A program made the position numbers and the translations under genes. The notes below the pieces were generated by a model, which saw only the letters and a list, made by a program, of their open reading frames with translations, did not search any database and had not been told where the DNA came from. Of a stretch of 64,000 bases of DNA, positions 26,909 through 36,316 are shown piece by piece. How positions within the stretch are numbered: position 1 is the first letter of the stretch; each line of letters opens with the position of its first letter. The stretch comes from Lysinibacillus composti (GTDB lineage: Bacteria > Bacillota > Bacilli > Bacillales_A > Planococcaceae): assembly GCF_016908465.1 (NCBI RefSeq), contig NZ_JAFBDY010000003.1, forward strand, positions 1 to 64,000, in the 5' to 3' direction.

Positions 26909-28576
26909 ATGAAATTTGTTAGAAATGATCAAGCTGCTGTTTTTGCTCTAGGCGGACTGGGCGAAATCGGTAAAAACACTTACGCAGTACAATTCCAAGA
27001 TGAAATAATCGTTATTGATGCAGGGATAAAATTCCCTGAAGACGATTTATTAGGTATTGACTACGTAATTCCTGACTATACGTATTTAGTACGTAACGCA
27101 GACAAAATTAAAGGTTTATTTATTACGCACGGACACGAAGACCACATTGGCGGTATCCCTTATTTACTACGTCAAGTAAATATCCCCGTTTATGGTGGAA
27201 AGCTTGCTCTTGGTTTACTGCGTAATAAATTGGACGAGCATGGTTTGCTAAGATCTACAAAATTAATTGAAATTAAAGAAGACGATGTTATTAAATTTAG
27301 AAAAACATCTGTCAGCTTCTTCCGTACAACTCATAGTATACCGGATGCTTACGGAATCGTTGTTAAAACACCTCCTGGAAACATAGTACATACTGGAGAT
27401 TTTAAATTTGATTTCACTCCGGTTGGTGAACCAGCTAACTTAACAAAGATGGCTGAAATAGGACGCGATGGAGTTCTATGCTTGCTTTCGGATAGTACAA
27501 ATGCTGAAGTACCAAACTTCACTATGTCAGAGCGTAAAGTAGGCGAAAGCATTCACGATATTTTACGAAAAGTGGAAGGTCGTATTATATTCGCTACATT
27601 TGCATCAAATATCCATCGTCTACAACAAGTAACTGACGCCGCTGCACAGTATGGTAGAAAAATTGCAGTTTTTGGTCGTTCAATGGATAATGCTATTTCA
27701 ATCGGACGTGAACTAGGTTACATTACTGCGCCGAAAGAAACATTTGTCGATGCACAAACAATTAATCGTTTACCTGCAAATGAAGTGATGATTTTATGTA
27801 CTGGTTCACAAGGTGAACCAATGGCTGCATTATCACGAATTGCAAACGGTACACATCGTCAAATTCAAATTCAACCTGGAGATACTGTTGTGTTCTCTTC
27901 ATCACCAATCCCAGGTAATACAATGAGTGTTAATAAAATTATTAATCTACTGTTCCGTGCAGGGGCTGAAGTTATCCATGGTTCATTAAACAATATCCAT
28001 ACTTCAGGACACGGTTCTCAAGAAGAACAAAAGTTAATGCTTCGATTAATAAAACCAAAGTTCTTCATGCCGATTCACGGTGAATACCGTATGTTAAAAA
28101 TGCATACAACTCTCGCAAATGATTGCGATGTTCCATTAGAAAATACATTTGTTATGGAAAACGGTGATGTTCTTGCTTTAAGTGCAAATGAAGCACATGT
28201 AGCTGGACGTATACCTTCTGGAGACGTGTACATTGATGGAAGTGGTATAGGTGACATTGGAAATATCGTTTTACGTGACCGACGCATTCTTTCGGAAGAA
28301 GGACTTGTCATTGTTGTCGTAAGTGTTGATATGAAGAAACAAAAAATTGTTGCTGGACCAGATATTATTTCTCGTGGCTTTGTTTATATGAGAGAGTCAG
28401 GCACTTTAATTAGTGAAGCACAGAAAATGTTAAATTTACATTTAACTGAAATGGTTCAAGAAAGATCAACCCAATGGACTGAGTTAAAAAATGAAATTAC
28501 CGATATTTTAGGGCCTTACCTATTTGAAAAAACAAAACGCCGACCAATGATTTTACCAATCATTATGGAGGTATAG
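26909..28576 (+). CDS. rnjA: Ribonuclease J1
   Basis: Essential 5'-3' exo/endoribonuclease of the metallo-beta-lactamase/beta-CASP family, 555 aa. The zinc motif [10 protein letters not shown] lies near residue 73, [10 protein letters not shown] near 190, the beta-CASP region spans about 220-350, and the C-terminal [10 protein letters not shown] and PIHGEYRML motifs (about 367-395) complete the active site. It processes and degrades mRNA and matures 16S rRNA. Translation is likely coupled to rpoY, since the only GGAG is inside the rpoY end. Lys-Arg-rich C-terminus. Confidence 0.97.
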   Translation: MKFVRNDQAAVFALGGLGEIGKNTYAVQFQDEIIVIDAGIKFPEDDLLGIDYVIPDYTYLVRNADKIKGLFITHGHEDHIGGIPYLLRQVNIPVYGGKLALGLLRNKLDEHGLLRSTKLIEIKEDDVIKFRKTSVSFFRTTHSIPDAYGIVVKTPPGNIVHTGDFKFDFTPVGEPANLTKMAEIGRDGVLCLLSDSTNAEVPNFTMSERKVGESIHDILRKVEGRIIFATFASNIHRLQQVTDAAAQYGRKIAVFGRSMDNAISIGRELGYITAPKETFVDAQTINRLPANEVMILCTGSQGEPMAALSRIANGTHRQIQIQPGDTVVFSSSPIPGNTMSVNKIINLLFRAGAEVIHGSLNNIHTSGHGSQEEQKLMLRLIKPKFFMPIHGEYRMLKMHTTLANDCDVPLENTFVMENGDVLALSANEAHVAGRIPSGDVYIDGSGIGDIGNIVLRDRRILSEEGLVIVVVSVDMKKQKIVAGPDIISRGFVYMRESGTLISEAQKMLNLHLTEMVQERSTQWTELKNEITDILGPYLFEKTKRRPMILPIIMEV

Positions 28577-28710
28577 AAATGCAGAGAACGCCCGTTTAGC
28601 TCCGCGTCTGCGAAAACGCCACGTCCTGTGGCATCGCAAACATGACTCACGTCGTGTGAGCCTCAACAACTGGCCGACAAAATCGCGACATCATGTCGCA
28701 TTGTCGGCAC
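28577..28710 (+). repeat. Structured intergenic repeat, copy c (triple hairpin)
   Basis: Directly after rnjA. Three successive hairpins share the same inner frame, AC-[RTCNT]-GT, with different outer pairs: gccac-gtcct-gtggc (28618-28632), ctcac-gtcgt-gtgag (28646-28660) and gcgac-atcat-gtcgc (28685-28699), the last inside gccgacaa/ttgtcggc (28673-28680 / 28701-28708). The left end (aatgcagagaacgccc) resembles the left end of copy e. Confidence 0.6.
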
Positions 28711-28735
28711 TTCTTATACGCTATCTCTATAAATA

Positions 28736-28771
28736 AAAAGGGTTGTCGATTCATCGACAACCCTTTTTTTA
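28736..28771. terminator. Bidirectional terminator between rnjA and ktrC
   Basis: An 11-bp perfect stem GGGTTGTCGAT / ATCGACAACCC (28740-28750 / 28753-28763) with A-run and T-run flanks. Confidence 0.9.
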
Positions 28772-28788
28772 TGTGCAGTATATTATCA

Positions 28789-29448
28789 TTAACTCATTAC
28801 CTTTTTCACAAATCGGTTAATATCAACAACTGCTCCGATTACAAGCAATATATCATTAAGTAAAATCTTGTCATCTGCTGAAGGTGAAATAATAATTTGT
28901 TCGCCTCGTTTGATCCCAACAATGTTAATGCCATATTTAGCACGAATATCTAAATCAATTAGTGAATAACCTGCAAGTAGGTCATTTGCTCGAATCTCCA
29001 TAATGGAATGTTCATCTGAAAGTTCCAAATAGTCGAGAACATTATTCGAAATCATATTATTTGCAATACGAATTCCCATATCTCTTTCTGGATGAACGAC
29101 ATGATCTGCTCCTATTTTTCTTAAGACCTTCTCATGGTAATCGTTTTGTGCTTTTACAGTAATTAACGGGACACCAAGTTCTTTTAATATTAATGTTGTT
29201 AAAATACTTGCTTGAATATTTTCACCTATTGCGACTATTACATGTTCAAAATTTCTGATACCTAATGATTTCATTACTTCTTCATCTGTTGTATCAGCGA
29301 TTACTGATTGTGTTGCAATTTTTGAGTATTCATCTACTCGCTCTTGCGACGAATCCAGTGCCATTACATCAGCACCAAGGCGAACTAACTCCCGTACTAT
29401 GCTCCCACCAAATCGCCCTAATCCTATTACGACAAATTCTTTTTTCAT
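28789..29448 (-). CDS. ktrC: Potassium uptake regulatory subunit KtrC
   Basis: A 219-aa cytosolic RCK protein that gates a Ktr potassium channel. The N-terminal RCK_N Rossmann fold (FVVIGLGRFGGSIVRELVRLG, LDSSQERV) binds ATP/ADP, and the C-terminal RCK_C domain (about 135-219) is the site where family members bind c-di-AMP. Its place next to rnjA equals ykqB (ktrC) in Bacillus subtilis. The likely membrane partner KtrD is encoded at 62478-63827. Confidence 0.92.
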   Translation of the reverse strand: MKKEFVVIGLGRFGGSIVRELVRLGADVMALDSSQERVDEYSKIATQSVIADTTDEEVMKSLGIRNFEHVIVAIGENIQASILTTLILKELGVPLITVKAQNDYHEKVLRKIGADHVVHPERDMGIRIANNMISNNVLDYLELSDEHSIMEIRANDLLAGYSLIDLDIRAKYGINIVGIKRGEQIIISPSADDKILLNDILLVIGAVVDINRFVKKVMS

Positions 29449-29517
29449 ATTTACCTCCGCACTAATTCTTCGATGTACATATTTTAACCTTAGTGCATAA
29501 TTTTGTACAAACTTCTG

Positions 29518-30288
29518 TTATTCTTTAACACCTATTACACGAATTCTTTTATAATCTGCAACCCAAGTTCCCTCTTGATATAGAACTGGTCTTAATGCAT
29601 CCTCTATCCTGGCAATGATTTTAAATTGCTGTTCTTCTTCAATTCCGGTAAAAAATTGACTACCAAACATATGAATCCAGTTACTTAATCCATCTTCCCC
29701 CACAAGAGGAGTAGGTCTGTCATAATGCTGTGCGAATGTCACTCTAAAGCCAACCTCCTCCATTAATGCGGCGTACTGTCCAATACTCGGAAAATACCAA
29801 GGGTTGTTTTCTGGCTTAAATTCAATACCCTCATTGATGATTTGCTTTACAATTTCATTTGTAATCAGTTGGACATTGCCCTTCCCACCAAACTCTGCAA
29901 CAAATCTTCCACCTTTCTTTATGCTTTTATAAATACATGCTAAAGCTTTACTTGGTGGTTTTACCCAATGAAGAGTTGCGTTTGAGAAGACCGCATCAAA
30001 TTCATTCATATATTCCAAATTGGTCGCATCTTTTACTGAAAAGTGAATAGTTGAATATTTACTTTTTGCTTGGGCAATCATATTTTCTGATTTATCGATA
30101 CCAACGACTGTAACACCTTGTCCATCTAGTTTATTAGCCAAATCTCCTGTTCCACAACCAAGATCTAAAATTCTTTCACCTTCTTTAGGTGCTAGTAATT
30201 CTACTAAACTATTTCCATACTTTGAAACAAATGAATGACTTTGATCATATAAGTTGGCATTCCAGTTATCCTTCGAAGTTTGTATCAT
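29518..30288 (-). CDS. Class I SAM-dependent methyltransferase
   Basis: A 256-aa methyltransferase with SAM motif I LDLGCGTGDLANKL (about 42-55), the acidic loop VVGIDKSENMI, motif II DAVFSNATLHWV and motif III GGRFVAEFGG. The overall pattern (NATLHWV plus WYFPSIGQYAALMEEVGF) is like trans-aconitate 2-methyltransferases, so that is the nearest guess; the true substrate is unknown. ATG with GGGAGGAG upstream. Stands alone. Confidence 0.85.
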   Translation of the reverse strand: MIQTSKDNWNANLYDQSHSFVSKYGNSLVELLAPKEGERILDLGCGTGDLANKLDGQGVTVVGIDKSENMIAQAKSKYSTIHFSVKDATNLEYMNEFDAVFSNATLHWVKPPSKALACIYKSIKKGGRFVAEFGGKGNVQLITNEIVKQIINEGIEFKPENNPWYFPSIGQYAALMEEVGFRVTFAQHYDRPTPLVGEDGLSNWIHMFGSQFFTGIEEEQQFKIIARIEDALRPVLYQEGTWVADYKRIRVIGVKE

Positions 30289-30490
30289 GGCAATTCTCCT
30301 CCCAATGTAATAAGTGTATTATAATGGAAATACCAAAACATGTATATTTCCTAAAAATCATCATGCTTATAACTTTTATTTATAAATAAAACCAACTCTG
30401 TCCTTGAGTTCCTTCTATTTTTTTCCGTTATATAAGTCCTCCCTATCGAATAGATTAGTTTGAATCGGAAAAAAAGGAGATGTTAACAAC

Positions 30491-31261
30491 TTGTCAAATT
30501 ATGTTAAAAGCTCTATGTTGGAACATCAATTTTGGCTTCAAGTGTTAAGTGACCATTCTCGTTTTATACACGATTCCCTCTATCCTTCTCAAAAAGATGA
30601 TATTGCTAAAGCAAATTTCTTTATTCAACTCTTTGATCACCTTCTTGCTCAAGTTAATGAACTTAATGAAATCACTGCAATCACGTTCTCTAACAAATGT
30701 GAAGATGCGGCCAACCAGTTAAAGGTGTATAAGTTATCCATTATTAAACGTCATTTACTTGCAGAAATGAAAATCCATTTGACCCCAACCTTCATCAATC
30801 ATATGGTTAATGAACTAGAAGAATACCAACGGGTGTTACGCTATCTTAAACAAGGCAAAGTTCCTCCTATTTTGCATGAGCTACATCATCATTTACTTTG
30901 GCTGATCGATGCATCAGGACATGCAGGTGCCATCGATGCTCGTATGGATGCAGTTGAAAAAAGATTAAAGCAAAAAAGTAGAGAGTTTACAAAACATTTT
31001 GAGGAGTTTTACTTAAAAGCGGTAGAATTAGCAGGCTACTTAAGATCGAATGTCAACAAATTTCCTGCTCTATATAAATTTAATCATGATGTAGAAGTTG
31101 AAATTGGCTTATTTAAAACATTTTTATTTGAACTTGAACAAATGGAATTAAGTGCAGAAGTATTAGGAACTTTTTCTGTATCGATGGCAGATCATATGCA
31201 AAGAGAAGAACAGTATTATTTAATGAAACTAGCAGAATCCGAAAAAATCGGGAAAAGGTAA
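30491..31261 (+). CDS. DUF2935 ferritin-like protein
   Basis: A 256-aa, mostly helical protein made of two tandem DUF2935 domains: HQFWLQVLSDHSRFIHDSLYP in the first and HLLWLIDASGHAGAIDARMD in the second, with regularly placed His and Glu residues suggesting a ferritin-like metal-binding four-helix bundle. No membrane segment or signal peptide. TTG start with AAGGAGATG about 10 bases upstream. Biological role unknown; divergent from the methyltransferase gene and followed by two hairpins. Confidence 0.8.
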   Translation: MSNYVKSSMLEHQFWLQVLSDHSRFIHDSLYPSQKDDIAKANFFIQLFDHLLAQVNELNEITAITFSNKCEDAANQLKVYKLSIIKRHLLAEMKIHLTPTFINHMVNELEEYQRVLRYLKQGKVPPILHELHHHLLWLIDASGHAGAIDARMDAVEKRLKQKSREFTKHFEEFYLKAVELAGYLRSNVNKFPALYKFNHDVEVEIGLFKTFLFELEQMELSAEVLGTFSVSMADHMQREEQYYLMKLAESEKIGKR

Positions 31262-31308
31262 AATTCTATGGTTGTTCCATTCCCCCTACTATTAATACGA
31301 AAATAATA

Positions 31309-31377
31309 AAGTGTAGACTCATCTACTAGTCTACACTTCTTTAACGTAAAGGTTGAATATGCCTTTACGTTTTTTTA
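31309..31377 (+). terminator. Tandem terminator hairpins after DUF2935 gene
   Basis: First stem 31309-31319 / 31328-31338 (AAGTGTAGACT), second stem AACGTAAAGG / CCTTTACGTT (31343-31352 / 31362-31371) with seven Ts. Confidence 0.85.
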
Positions 31378-31379
31378 TT

Positions 31380-31826
31380 TTATTTAACTTCTTCTATTAA
31401 TCGATTTACTCGTTTTGCTAGCATATTCATTCCGCTGTCACCAGATTGGTAGTGACGTAACACACCTGAACGATCGAAAACAAAATATGCTGGTACATAT
31501 TGTATATTGAAAGCATCTGAAAGAATCAATTCGTTATCTACAAAGATCGGTTGATTGATCTTAAATCGAGCTGCTATCTTTTCAATTTCCTTTATATCGG
31601 TATCTTCCTTTGAGCGAGGCATATGCACTGCAATCACATTCAATTCGCCTTTATATTGATCCCGGAATCGATTTATTTCAGGCATTACTTCTTTACATAA
31701 ATAGCAACTTACAGACCAGAAATGAATTAATGTTGGCATATCTCCAACTAATTCATCTCGATTTACTTGACCATTTAACCATGTTGTTGCGCCCTCTAAT
31801 TCAGGCATAGGGGTACGTAGTTTCAT
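31380..31826 (-). CDS. Cytosolic thioredoxin-like/TlpA-type protein
   Basis: A 148-aa redoxin-fold protein with the active-site motif CYLC inside HFWSVSCYLCKEVMPEI (about residues 33-50) and the cis-Pro region YVPAYFVFDRSG near 105. TlpA/ResA relatives normally carry a signal anchor; from the ATG at 31826 (GGAGG about 7 bases upstream) there is none, so it should work in the cytoplasm. The upstream 18 codons to 31880 lack a ribosome binding site. Likely a thiol-disulfide oxidoreductase; partner unknown. Confidence 0.82.
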   Translation of the reverse strand: MKLRTPMPELEGATTWLNGQVNRDELVGDMPTLIHFWSVSCYLCKEVMPEINRFRDQYKGELNVIAVHMPRSKEDTDIKEIEKIAARFKINQPIFVDNELILSDAFNIQYVPAYFVFDRSGVLRHYQSGDSGMNMLAKRVNRLIEEVK

Positions 31827-31866
31827 ATTATGCTCCTCCCTAATAAAAGCGATATTCGCAAAATCA

Positions 31867-31894
31867 TTGCACTTTACCACAGATTCTGTATAAT
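31867..31894 (+). promoter_or_regulatory. Promoter of the polyamine-transport operon
   Basis: TTGCAC (31867-31872), 16-nt spacer, TATAAT (31889-31894), about 90 bp before the regulator start. Confidence 0.65.
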
Positions 31895-31908
31895 AGTATC
31901 GTCATTGT

Positions 31909-31965
31909 AAACTTAAAGTTTCGTTAAAGTAAACATTATTGATTTGGAGTTTATTTATAGTAAAC
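31909..31965. promoter_or_regulatory. Candidate autoregulatory operators
   Basis: Two dyads in the leader: AAACTTAAAGTTT (31909-31921, perfect with central A) and GTTTA-N7-TAAAC (31949-31965), with a further GTAAAC at about 31929-31934. Placed just after the promoter, as expected for XRE-cupin autorepression. Inference. Confidence 0.45.
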
Positions 31966-31984
31966 AATAATGGAGGTCATATCA

Positions 31985-32527
31985 TTGCAAATTGGTGCCA
32001 AAATAAAAGCACTTAGAATAAAAAAAGGACTTACACAGGAAGAACTGGGTGAAAGAACTGATTTAACAAAAGGTTTTATTTCTCAGCTTGAAAGAGATTT
32101 AAATTCACCCTCCATCGAAACATTATTTTCAATTCTAGAAGTTCTTGGTACTAAACCAAAAGATTTTTTTGATGACACCTTTGAGGACCAGCAAGTTGTA
32201 TATACCGAAGAAGATCAAACCTCTTACTACGATGAAGAAAAAAAATATGAAATCAAATGGCTCATCCCTACTTCGAACGAAAAAGAAATGGAACCAGTGC
32301 TTTTAACACTAGAAGAATATGGTGAGTTTAAAAAATTTGAACCTTCCTTAGCAGAGACTTTTATTTACGTTTTAAAGGGTCGCATCCGAATTATCATTGG
32401 TGAAGAAACATTTTTTGCGAGTGAAGGAAATGCAGTTTACTTTGAAGCGTCGAAAAATCATCAAATCTTTAATGCCCATAATGGAATAACGAATGTTTTA
32501 TTAGTGGCAACAGAATCGTATTTATAG
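31985..32527 (+). CDS. XRE-cupin transcriptional regulator of polyamine uptake (PuuR-like)
   Basis: A 180-aa regulator: N-terminal HTH_3 domain (IGAKIKALRIKKGLTQEELG ... TKGFISQLERDLNSPSIETL) and a C-terminal cupin_2 barrel (about 105-175; LAETFIYVLKGRIRIIIGEE). This is the architecture of PuuR and relatives, which regulate polyamine genes. The TTG at 31985 has GGAGGT seven bases upstream; the in-frame ATG at 31970 overlaps that site. It precedes potA by 12 bp, so it is the first gene of the pot operon. Confidence 0.88.
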   Translation: MQIGAKIKALRIKKGLTQEELGERTDLTKGFISQLERDLNSPSIETLFSILEVLGTKPKDFFDDTFEDQQVVYTEEDQTSYYDEEKKYEIKWLIPTSNEKEMEPVLLTLEEYGEFKKFEPSLAETFIYVLKGRIRIIIGEETFFASEGNAVYFEASKNHQIFNAHNGITNVLLVATESYL

Positions 32528-32539
32528 GAGGCTTAGATT

Positions 32540-33643
32540 ATGAACAATACAATTATTCGATTCGAAAATGTTTCAAAATCATATGATGATGGGACAGTGG
32601 TATTGAAAAATATTAACCTTGAACTTGAGAAAGGTAAATTTTATACATTACTTGGTCCGTCTGGTTGTGGGAAAACAACTATTTTGAGAATCATAGCGGG
32701 ATTTACAGAGCCTTCAAACGGTGATATTTATTTCTATGATAAAAAAATGAATAATGTTCCGGCCAATGAACGTCATGTCAACACAGTTTTCCAAGATTAC
32801 GCACTCTTCCCTCACCTAAATGTATTTGAAAACGTTGCGTTCGGATTACGTGTTAAAAAGGTAAAAGAAAAAGAAGTTCAGCAACGTGTGAAAGAAGCAC
32901 TAAAATTTGTTAACTTAGTCGATTACGAAACTAGAGAAATTTCTGAAATGTCTGGTGGTCAACGTCAACGTGTTGCCATTGCTCGAGCAATCGTCAATGA
33001 CCCTGAAGTTATTTTACTAGATGAACCCCTTTCTGCTCTTGATTTAAAATTACGATCAGAAATGCAATATGAGCTACGAGAATTACAACAACGCTTAGGC
33101 AAAACTTTTGTTTTTGTTACACATGACCAAGAAGAAGCATTAGCGATGTCAGATGAAATTTTCGTCTTAAACGATGGTGAAATTCAACAATCTGGATCTC
33201 CAGTTGACATTTATGATGAACCAATCAACCGTTTTGTTGCTGACTTTATTGGGGAATCAAATATTGTAGATGGTGTCATGGTGGAGGATTTTAAAGTACA
33301 ATTTGCTGGAAAAACATTTGAGTGTGTTGACCAGGGGATGAAACCAGGTGAAAAAATTGATATCGTCATACGTCCTGAAGATTTAGAGGTAACAAGTGTA
33401 GAAAAAGGCAAATTAGTCGTGAAAGTGGATACTCAATTATTCCGGGGCGTTCATTACGAACTTTCCACTTATGATCAAGATGGTAATGAATGGCTAGTTC
33501 ATTCACTTAAGAAGGCAAATGTTGGTGAAAAAATCGGATTAGATTTTGATCCAGAAGCGATTCATGTTATGCGATTAAATGAATCAGAAGAAGACTTTGA
33601 CAAACGATTAGAATCATATGGAGACAATGAAAATGAGAAATAA
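32540..33643 (+). CDS. potA: Spermidine/putrescine ABC transporter ATPase PotA
   Basis: ATP-binding subunit of the polyamine importer, 367 aa. Walker [10 protein letters not shown] (about 37-45), signature [14 protein letters not shown] (about 137-150), Walker [13 protein letters not shown] and the H-loop [12 protein letters not shown] are intact. The C-terminal TOBE_2 domain (about 240-350) is normal for PotA/CysA-type subunits. ATG with GGAGG eight bases upstream. Followed by potB with a short overlap. Confidence 0.95.
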   Translation: MNNTIIRFENVSKSYDDGTVVLKNINLELEKGKFYTLLGPSGCGKTTILRIIAGFTEPSNGDIYFYDKKMNNVPANERHVNTVFQDYALFPHLNVFENVAFGLRVKKVKEKEVQQRVKEALKFVNLVDYETREISEMSGGQRQRVAIARAIVNDPEVILLDEPLSALDLKLRSEMQYELRELQQRLGKTFVFVTHDQEEALAMSDEIFVLNDGEIQQSGSPVDIYDEPINRFVADFIGESNIVDGVMVEDFKVQFAGKTFECVDQGMKPGEKIDIVIRPEDLEVTSVEKGKLVVKVDTQLFRGVHYELSTYDQDGNEWLVHSLKKANVGEKIGLDFDPEAIHVMRLNESEEDFDKRLESYGDNENEK

Positions 33644-34439
33644 AGTTTCAACAGGCTCCCTTTTTCCTTATTTTATTTGGATAGTTCTATTCGTAATCGC
33701 CCCCATTGCCTTAATTGTCTACTATTCAATGTTAGATTTAGACGGTAATTTCACACTCGATAATTACAAAGCATTTTTCACACCAGTCTATTTAAAAATG
33801 ACGTTAACAAGTTTTTGGTATGCTTTTTTAATTACATTTTTCACATTATTAATTTCATATCCTACTGCTTTTTTCTTAACAAAAACAAAACATAAGCACC
33901 TTTGGCTAATGCTTATTATTATTCCATCTTGGATTAATCTTCTATTAAAAACTTATGCATTTATCGGTATTTTCGGCTTATATGGACCACTAAATGCTGT
34001 TGTTAAAGTTTTTGGATTTGAACCACAACAAATATTATTTACTGATTTTAGTTTTATCTTTGTTTCTGTATATATTTTTATTCCATTTATGATTATTCCT
34101 ATTTTTAATGCGTTAGATAAATTAAATCCAACGCTAATCTATGCAGCTCGTGACTTAGGGGCTTCTAGCTTTACAACTTTCCGTAGAGTGGTCTTTCCAT
34201 TAACTATTGCAGGTGTTAAGTCTGGTATTCAAACAACATTCATCCCTGCACTATCATTATTTATGATTACTCGTTTAATTGCAGGTAACCAAGTAATTAC
34301 TTTAGGTACTGCGATCGAGCAACAATTCCTTGTATCTCAAAACTGGGGTATGGGATCAACCATTGCGGTTTTCTTAATCATAATTATGTTTATTAGTATG
34401 CTACTCACTAGTCAGAAATCGAAAGGAGGCCGCGTATAA
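33633..34439 (+). CDS. potB: Spermidine/putrescine ABC transporter permease PotB
   Basis: Six-helix permease, 268 aa, with the cytoplasmic EAA-like loop [26 protein letters not shown] (contact with PotA). The start chosen is the ATG at 33633, nine bases after GGAG; two in-frame ATGs at 33618 and 33627 are too close to it. It overlaps the potA 3' end by 11 nt and its own stop overlaps the potC start (TAATG), so the operon is translationally coupled. Confidence 0.92.
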   Translation: MRNKVSTGSLFPYFIWIVLFVIAPIALIVYYSMLDLDGNFTLDNYKAFFTPVYLKMTLTSFWYAFLITFFTLLISYPTAFFLTKTKHKHLWLMLIIIPSWINLLLKTYAFIGIFGLYGPLNAVVKVFGFEPQQILFTDFSFIFVSVYIFIPFMIIPIFNALDKLNPTLIYAARDLGASSFTTFRRVVFPLTIAGVKSGIQTTFIPALSLFMITRLIAGNQVITLGTAIEQQFLVSQNWGMGSTIAVFLIIIMFISMLLTSQKSKGGRV

Positions 34440-35242
34440 TGAGGAAACTAACTAATACATCGAAGCTCTACCTAACAATTGTGTTCGTCATATTATACGC
34501 GCCAATCTTCTATCTAATTTTTTATTCGTTCAATAGTGGCGGAACAATGCATAACTTTGAATCGTTTACGCTGGAACATTACCGTGCCGTCTTTGAAGAT
34601 TCTAGACTCATTATTATTTTAATTAATACGGTCATCGTGGCATTACTTTCCGGTTTAATTGCAACCATTCTTGGTACTTTAGGAGCTATTGGAATTGTAT
34701 CAATAAAAGATAGCAAAATGAGAAATACGCTACTCTCATTAAATAATATCCTGATTGTAAGTCCTGATGTCGTCATCGGGGCGAGTTTCTTGATCTTATT
34801 TACGATGATCGGGGTAAAACTTGGTTTTGCATCTGTTTTACTTTCCCATATTGCTTTTAGTGTCCCAATTGTTGTGTTAATGGTTTTACCTAAACTTTTG
34901 GAGATGAATACTTCATTGATCGATGCGGCGCATGACTTAGGTGCTACAAGACGTGATGTGTTAACTCGTGTCATTCTCCCATATATACAACCAGGAATTT
35001 TTGCGGGATTCTTCCTAGCCCTTACCTATTCTTTAGATGATTTTGCTGTCACGTTTTTCGTAACAGGAAACGGCTTCTCTACTCTTTCAGTAGAAATCTA
35101 TTCAATGGCCCGTGCTGGGATATCACTAACTGTAAACGCTATTTCAGGGATTATTTTTGTTGTGACAGTACTAATCGTCATCGGATACTACTTTGTAACG
35201 AACCGTACAAAACATGCGCACGAAACGGGGGCACATGAATGA
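34439..35242 (+). CDS. potC: Spermidine/putrescine ABC transporter permease PotC
   Basis: Second six-helix permease, 267 aa, with the EAA loop DAAHDLGATRRDVLTRVILPYIQPGI near residues 160-185 and the family's YSLDDFAVTFFVTG segment. It forms the transmembrane pore with PotB. Overlaps potB by one base and potD by four (ATGA); GGAGG lies within the potB end. Confidence 0.93.
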   Translation: MRKLTNTSKLYLTIVFVILYAPIFYLIFYSFNSGGTMHNFESFTLEHYRAVFEDSRLIIILINTVIVALLSGLIATILGTLGAIGIVSIKDSKMRNTLLSLNNILIVSPDVVIGASFLILFTMIGVKLGFASVLLSHIAFSVPIVVLMVLPKLLEMNTSLIDAAHDLGATRRDVLTRVILPYIQPGIFAGFFLALTYSLDDFAVTFFVTGNGFSTLSVEIYSMARAGISLTVNAISGIIFVVTVLIVIGYYFVTNRTKHAHETGAHE

Positions 35243-36315
35243 AACCATTAATTCAAGCAACCATCGCCATCCTAGTTATATGTGGCATCCTCTTCTTCAC
35301 TGCAGACCGATTAGAGTCAGCTGGAAGTAAAGGTAGTACAGATACGATTACTGTTTATAATTGGGGAGAATATATCGATCCGGATCTAATAAAACAGTTT
35401 ACTGAAGAAACAGGAATTAAAGTAGTCTATGAAACTTTTGACTCGAACGAAGCGATGATGACGAAAATCCAACAAGGTGGCTCGGCATATGATATTGCAG
35501 TCCCATCAGAATACATGGTGGAAATGATGAAAGAGAAAGATTTACTCATTCCATTAGATCATTCAAAGCTTCCAAATTTACAAAACATCGACCCGTATTA
35601 TTTAGATTTACCATTTGATCCTTCCAATAAATATACTGTTCCCTACTTCTGGGGTACTGTTGGTGTTGTTTTTAATCCGAATTTAATTGATGATCATCTA
35701 ACCTTTGATTCATGGGATGATCTGTGGGATCCGGCACTTTCAGGAAAAGTATTTTTAGTGGATGGTTCACGGGAAGTTATGGGAATGGGGTTAAATTCAC
35801 TTGGAGAGTCATTAAATTCTAAAGACGACGCATTATTACGCAAAGCTACAGATAAGCTCATCCACTTATCTCCTAACATTAAGGCAATAATTGGTGATGA
35901 GATTACACCGTTGATGATTAATAATGAAGCTAGTGTTGCATTAACTTGGTCCGGTCAAGCTGCAGATATGATGTGGGAAAATGAAGAATTAGACTATGCG
36001 ATTCCAAAAGAAGGTTCAAACTTATGGTTTGATAATCTCGTTATTCCGAAGACAGCAGCAAATGTTGATGGTGCTCATGCATTTATTAATTTTATGTTAG
36101 ATGCTGAAGTAGCAGCTCAGAATGCCGATTATGTAGGGTACGCAACACCAAATGCTGCTGCCATGCAATTAATGGACCCTGAAGTTGTTGCGGATGAGCG
36201 TTTCTACCCTAATGAAGAATTAAAAAATAAACTAGAAGTATATGAAAACCTTGGACTTGAATGGCTTGGGAAATACAACGAATACTTCCTAGAATTCAAA
36301 ATGTCAATAAGATAA
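35239..36315 (+). CDS. potD: Spermidine/putrescine-binding protein PotD
   Basis: Extracytoplasmic polyamine-binding protein, 358 aa. ITVYNWGEYIDPDLIKQF, the acidic ligand residues in YETFDSNEAM and the LWDPALSGKVFLVD region are typical of PotD/PotF. The N-terminal hydrophobic segment (about 5-22) contains a cysteine in LVICG, but it is not a standard lipobox and the hydrophobic stretch continues past it, so membrane attachment may be by an uncleaved signal anchor. Last gene of the pot operon. Confidence 0.92.
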   Translation: MKPLIQATIAILVICGILFFTADRLESAGSKGSTDTITVYNWGEYIDPDLIKQFTEETGIKVVYETFDSNEAMMTKIQQGGSAYDIAVPSEYMVEMMKEKDLLIPLDHSKLPNLQNIDPYYLDLPFDPSNKYTVPYFWGTVGVVFNPNLIDDHLTFDSWDDLWDPALSGKVFLVDGSREVMGMGLNSLGESLNSKDDALLRKATDKLIHLSPNIKAIIGDEITPLMINNEASVALTWSGQAADMMWENEELDYAIPKEGSNLWFDNLVIPKTAANVDGAHAFINFMLDAEVAAQNADYVGYATPNAAAMQLMDPEVVADERFYPNEELKNKLEVYENLGLEWLGKYNEYFLEFKMSIR

Positions 36316-36316
36316 T

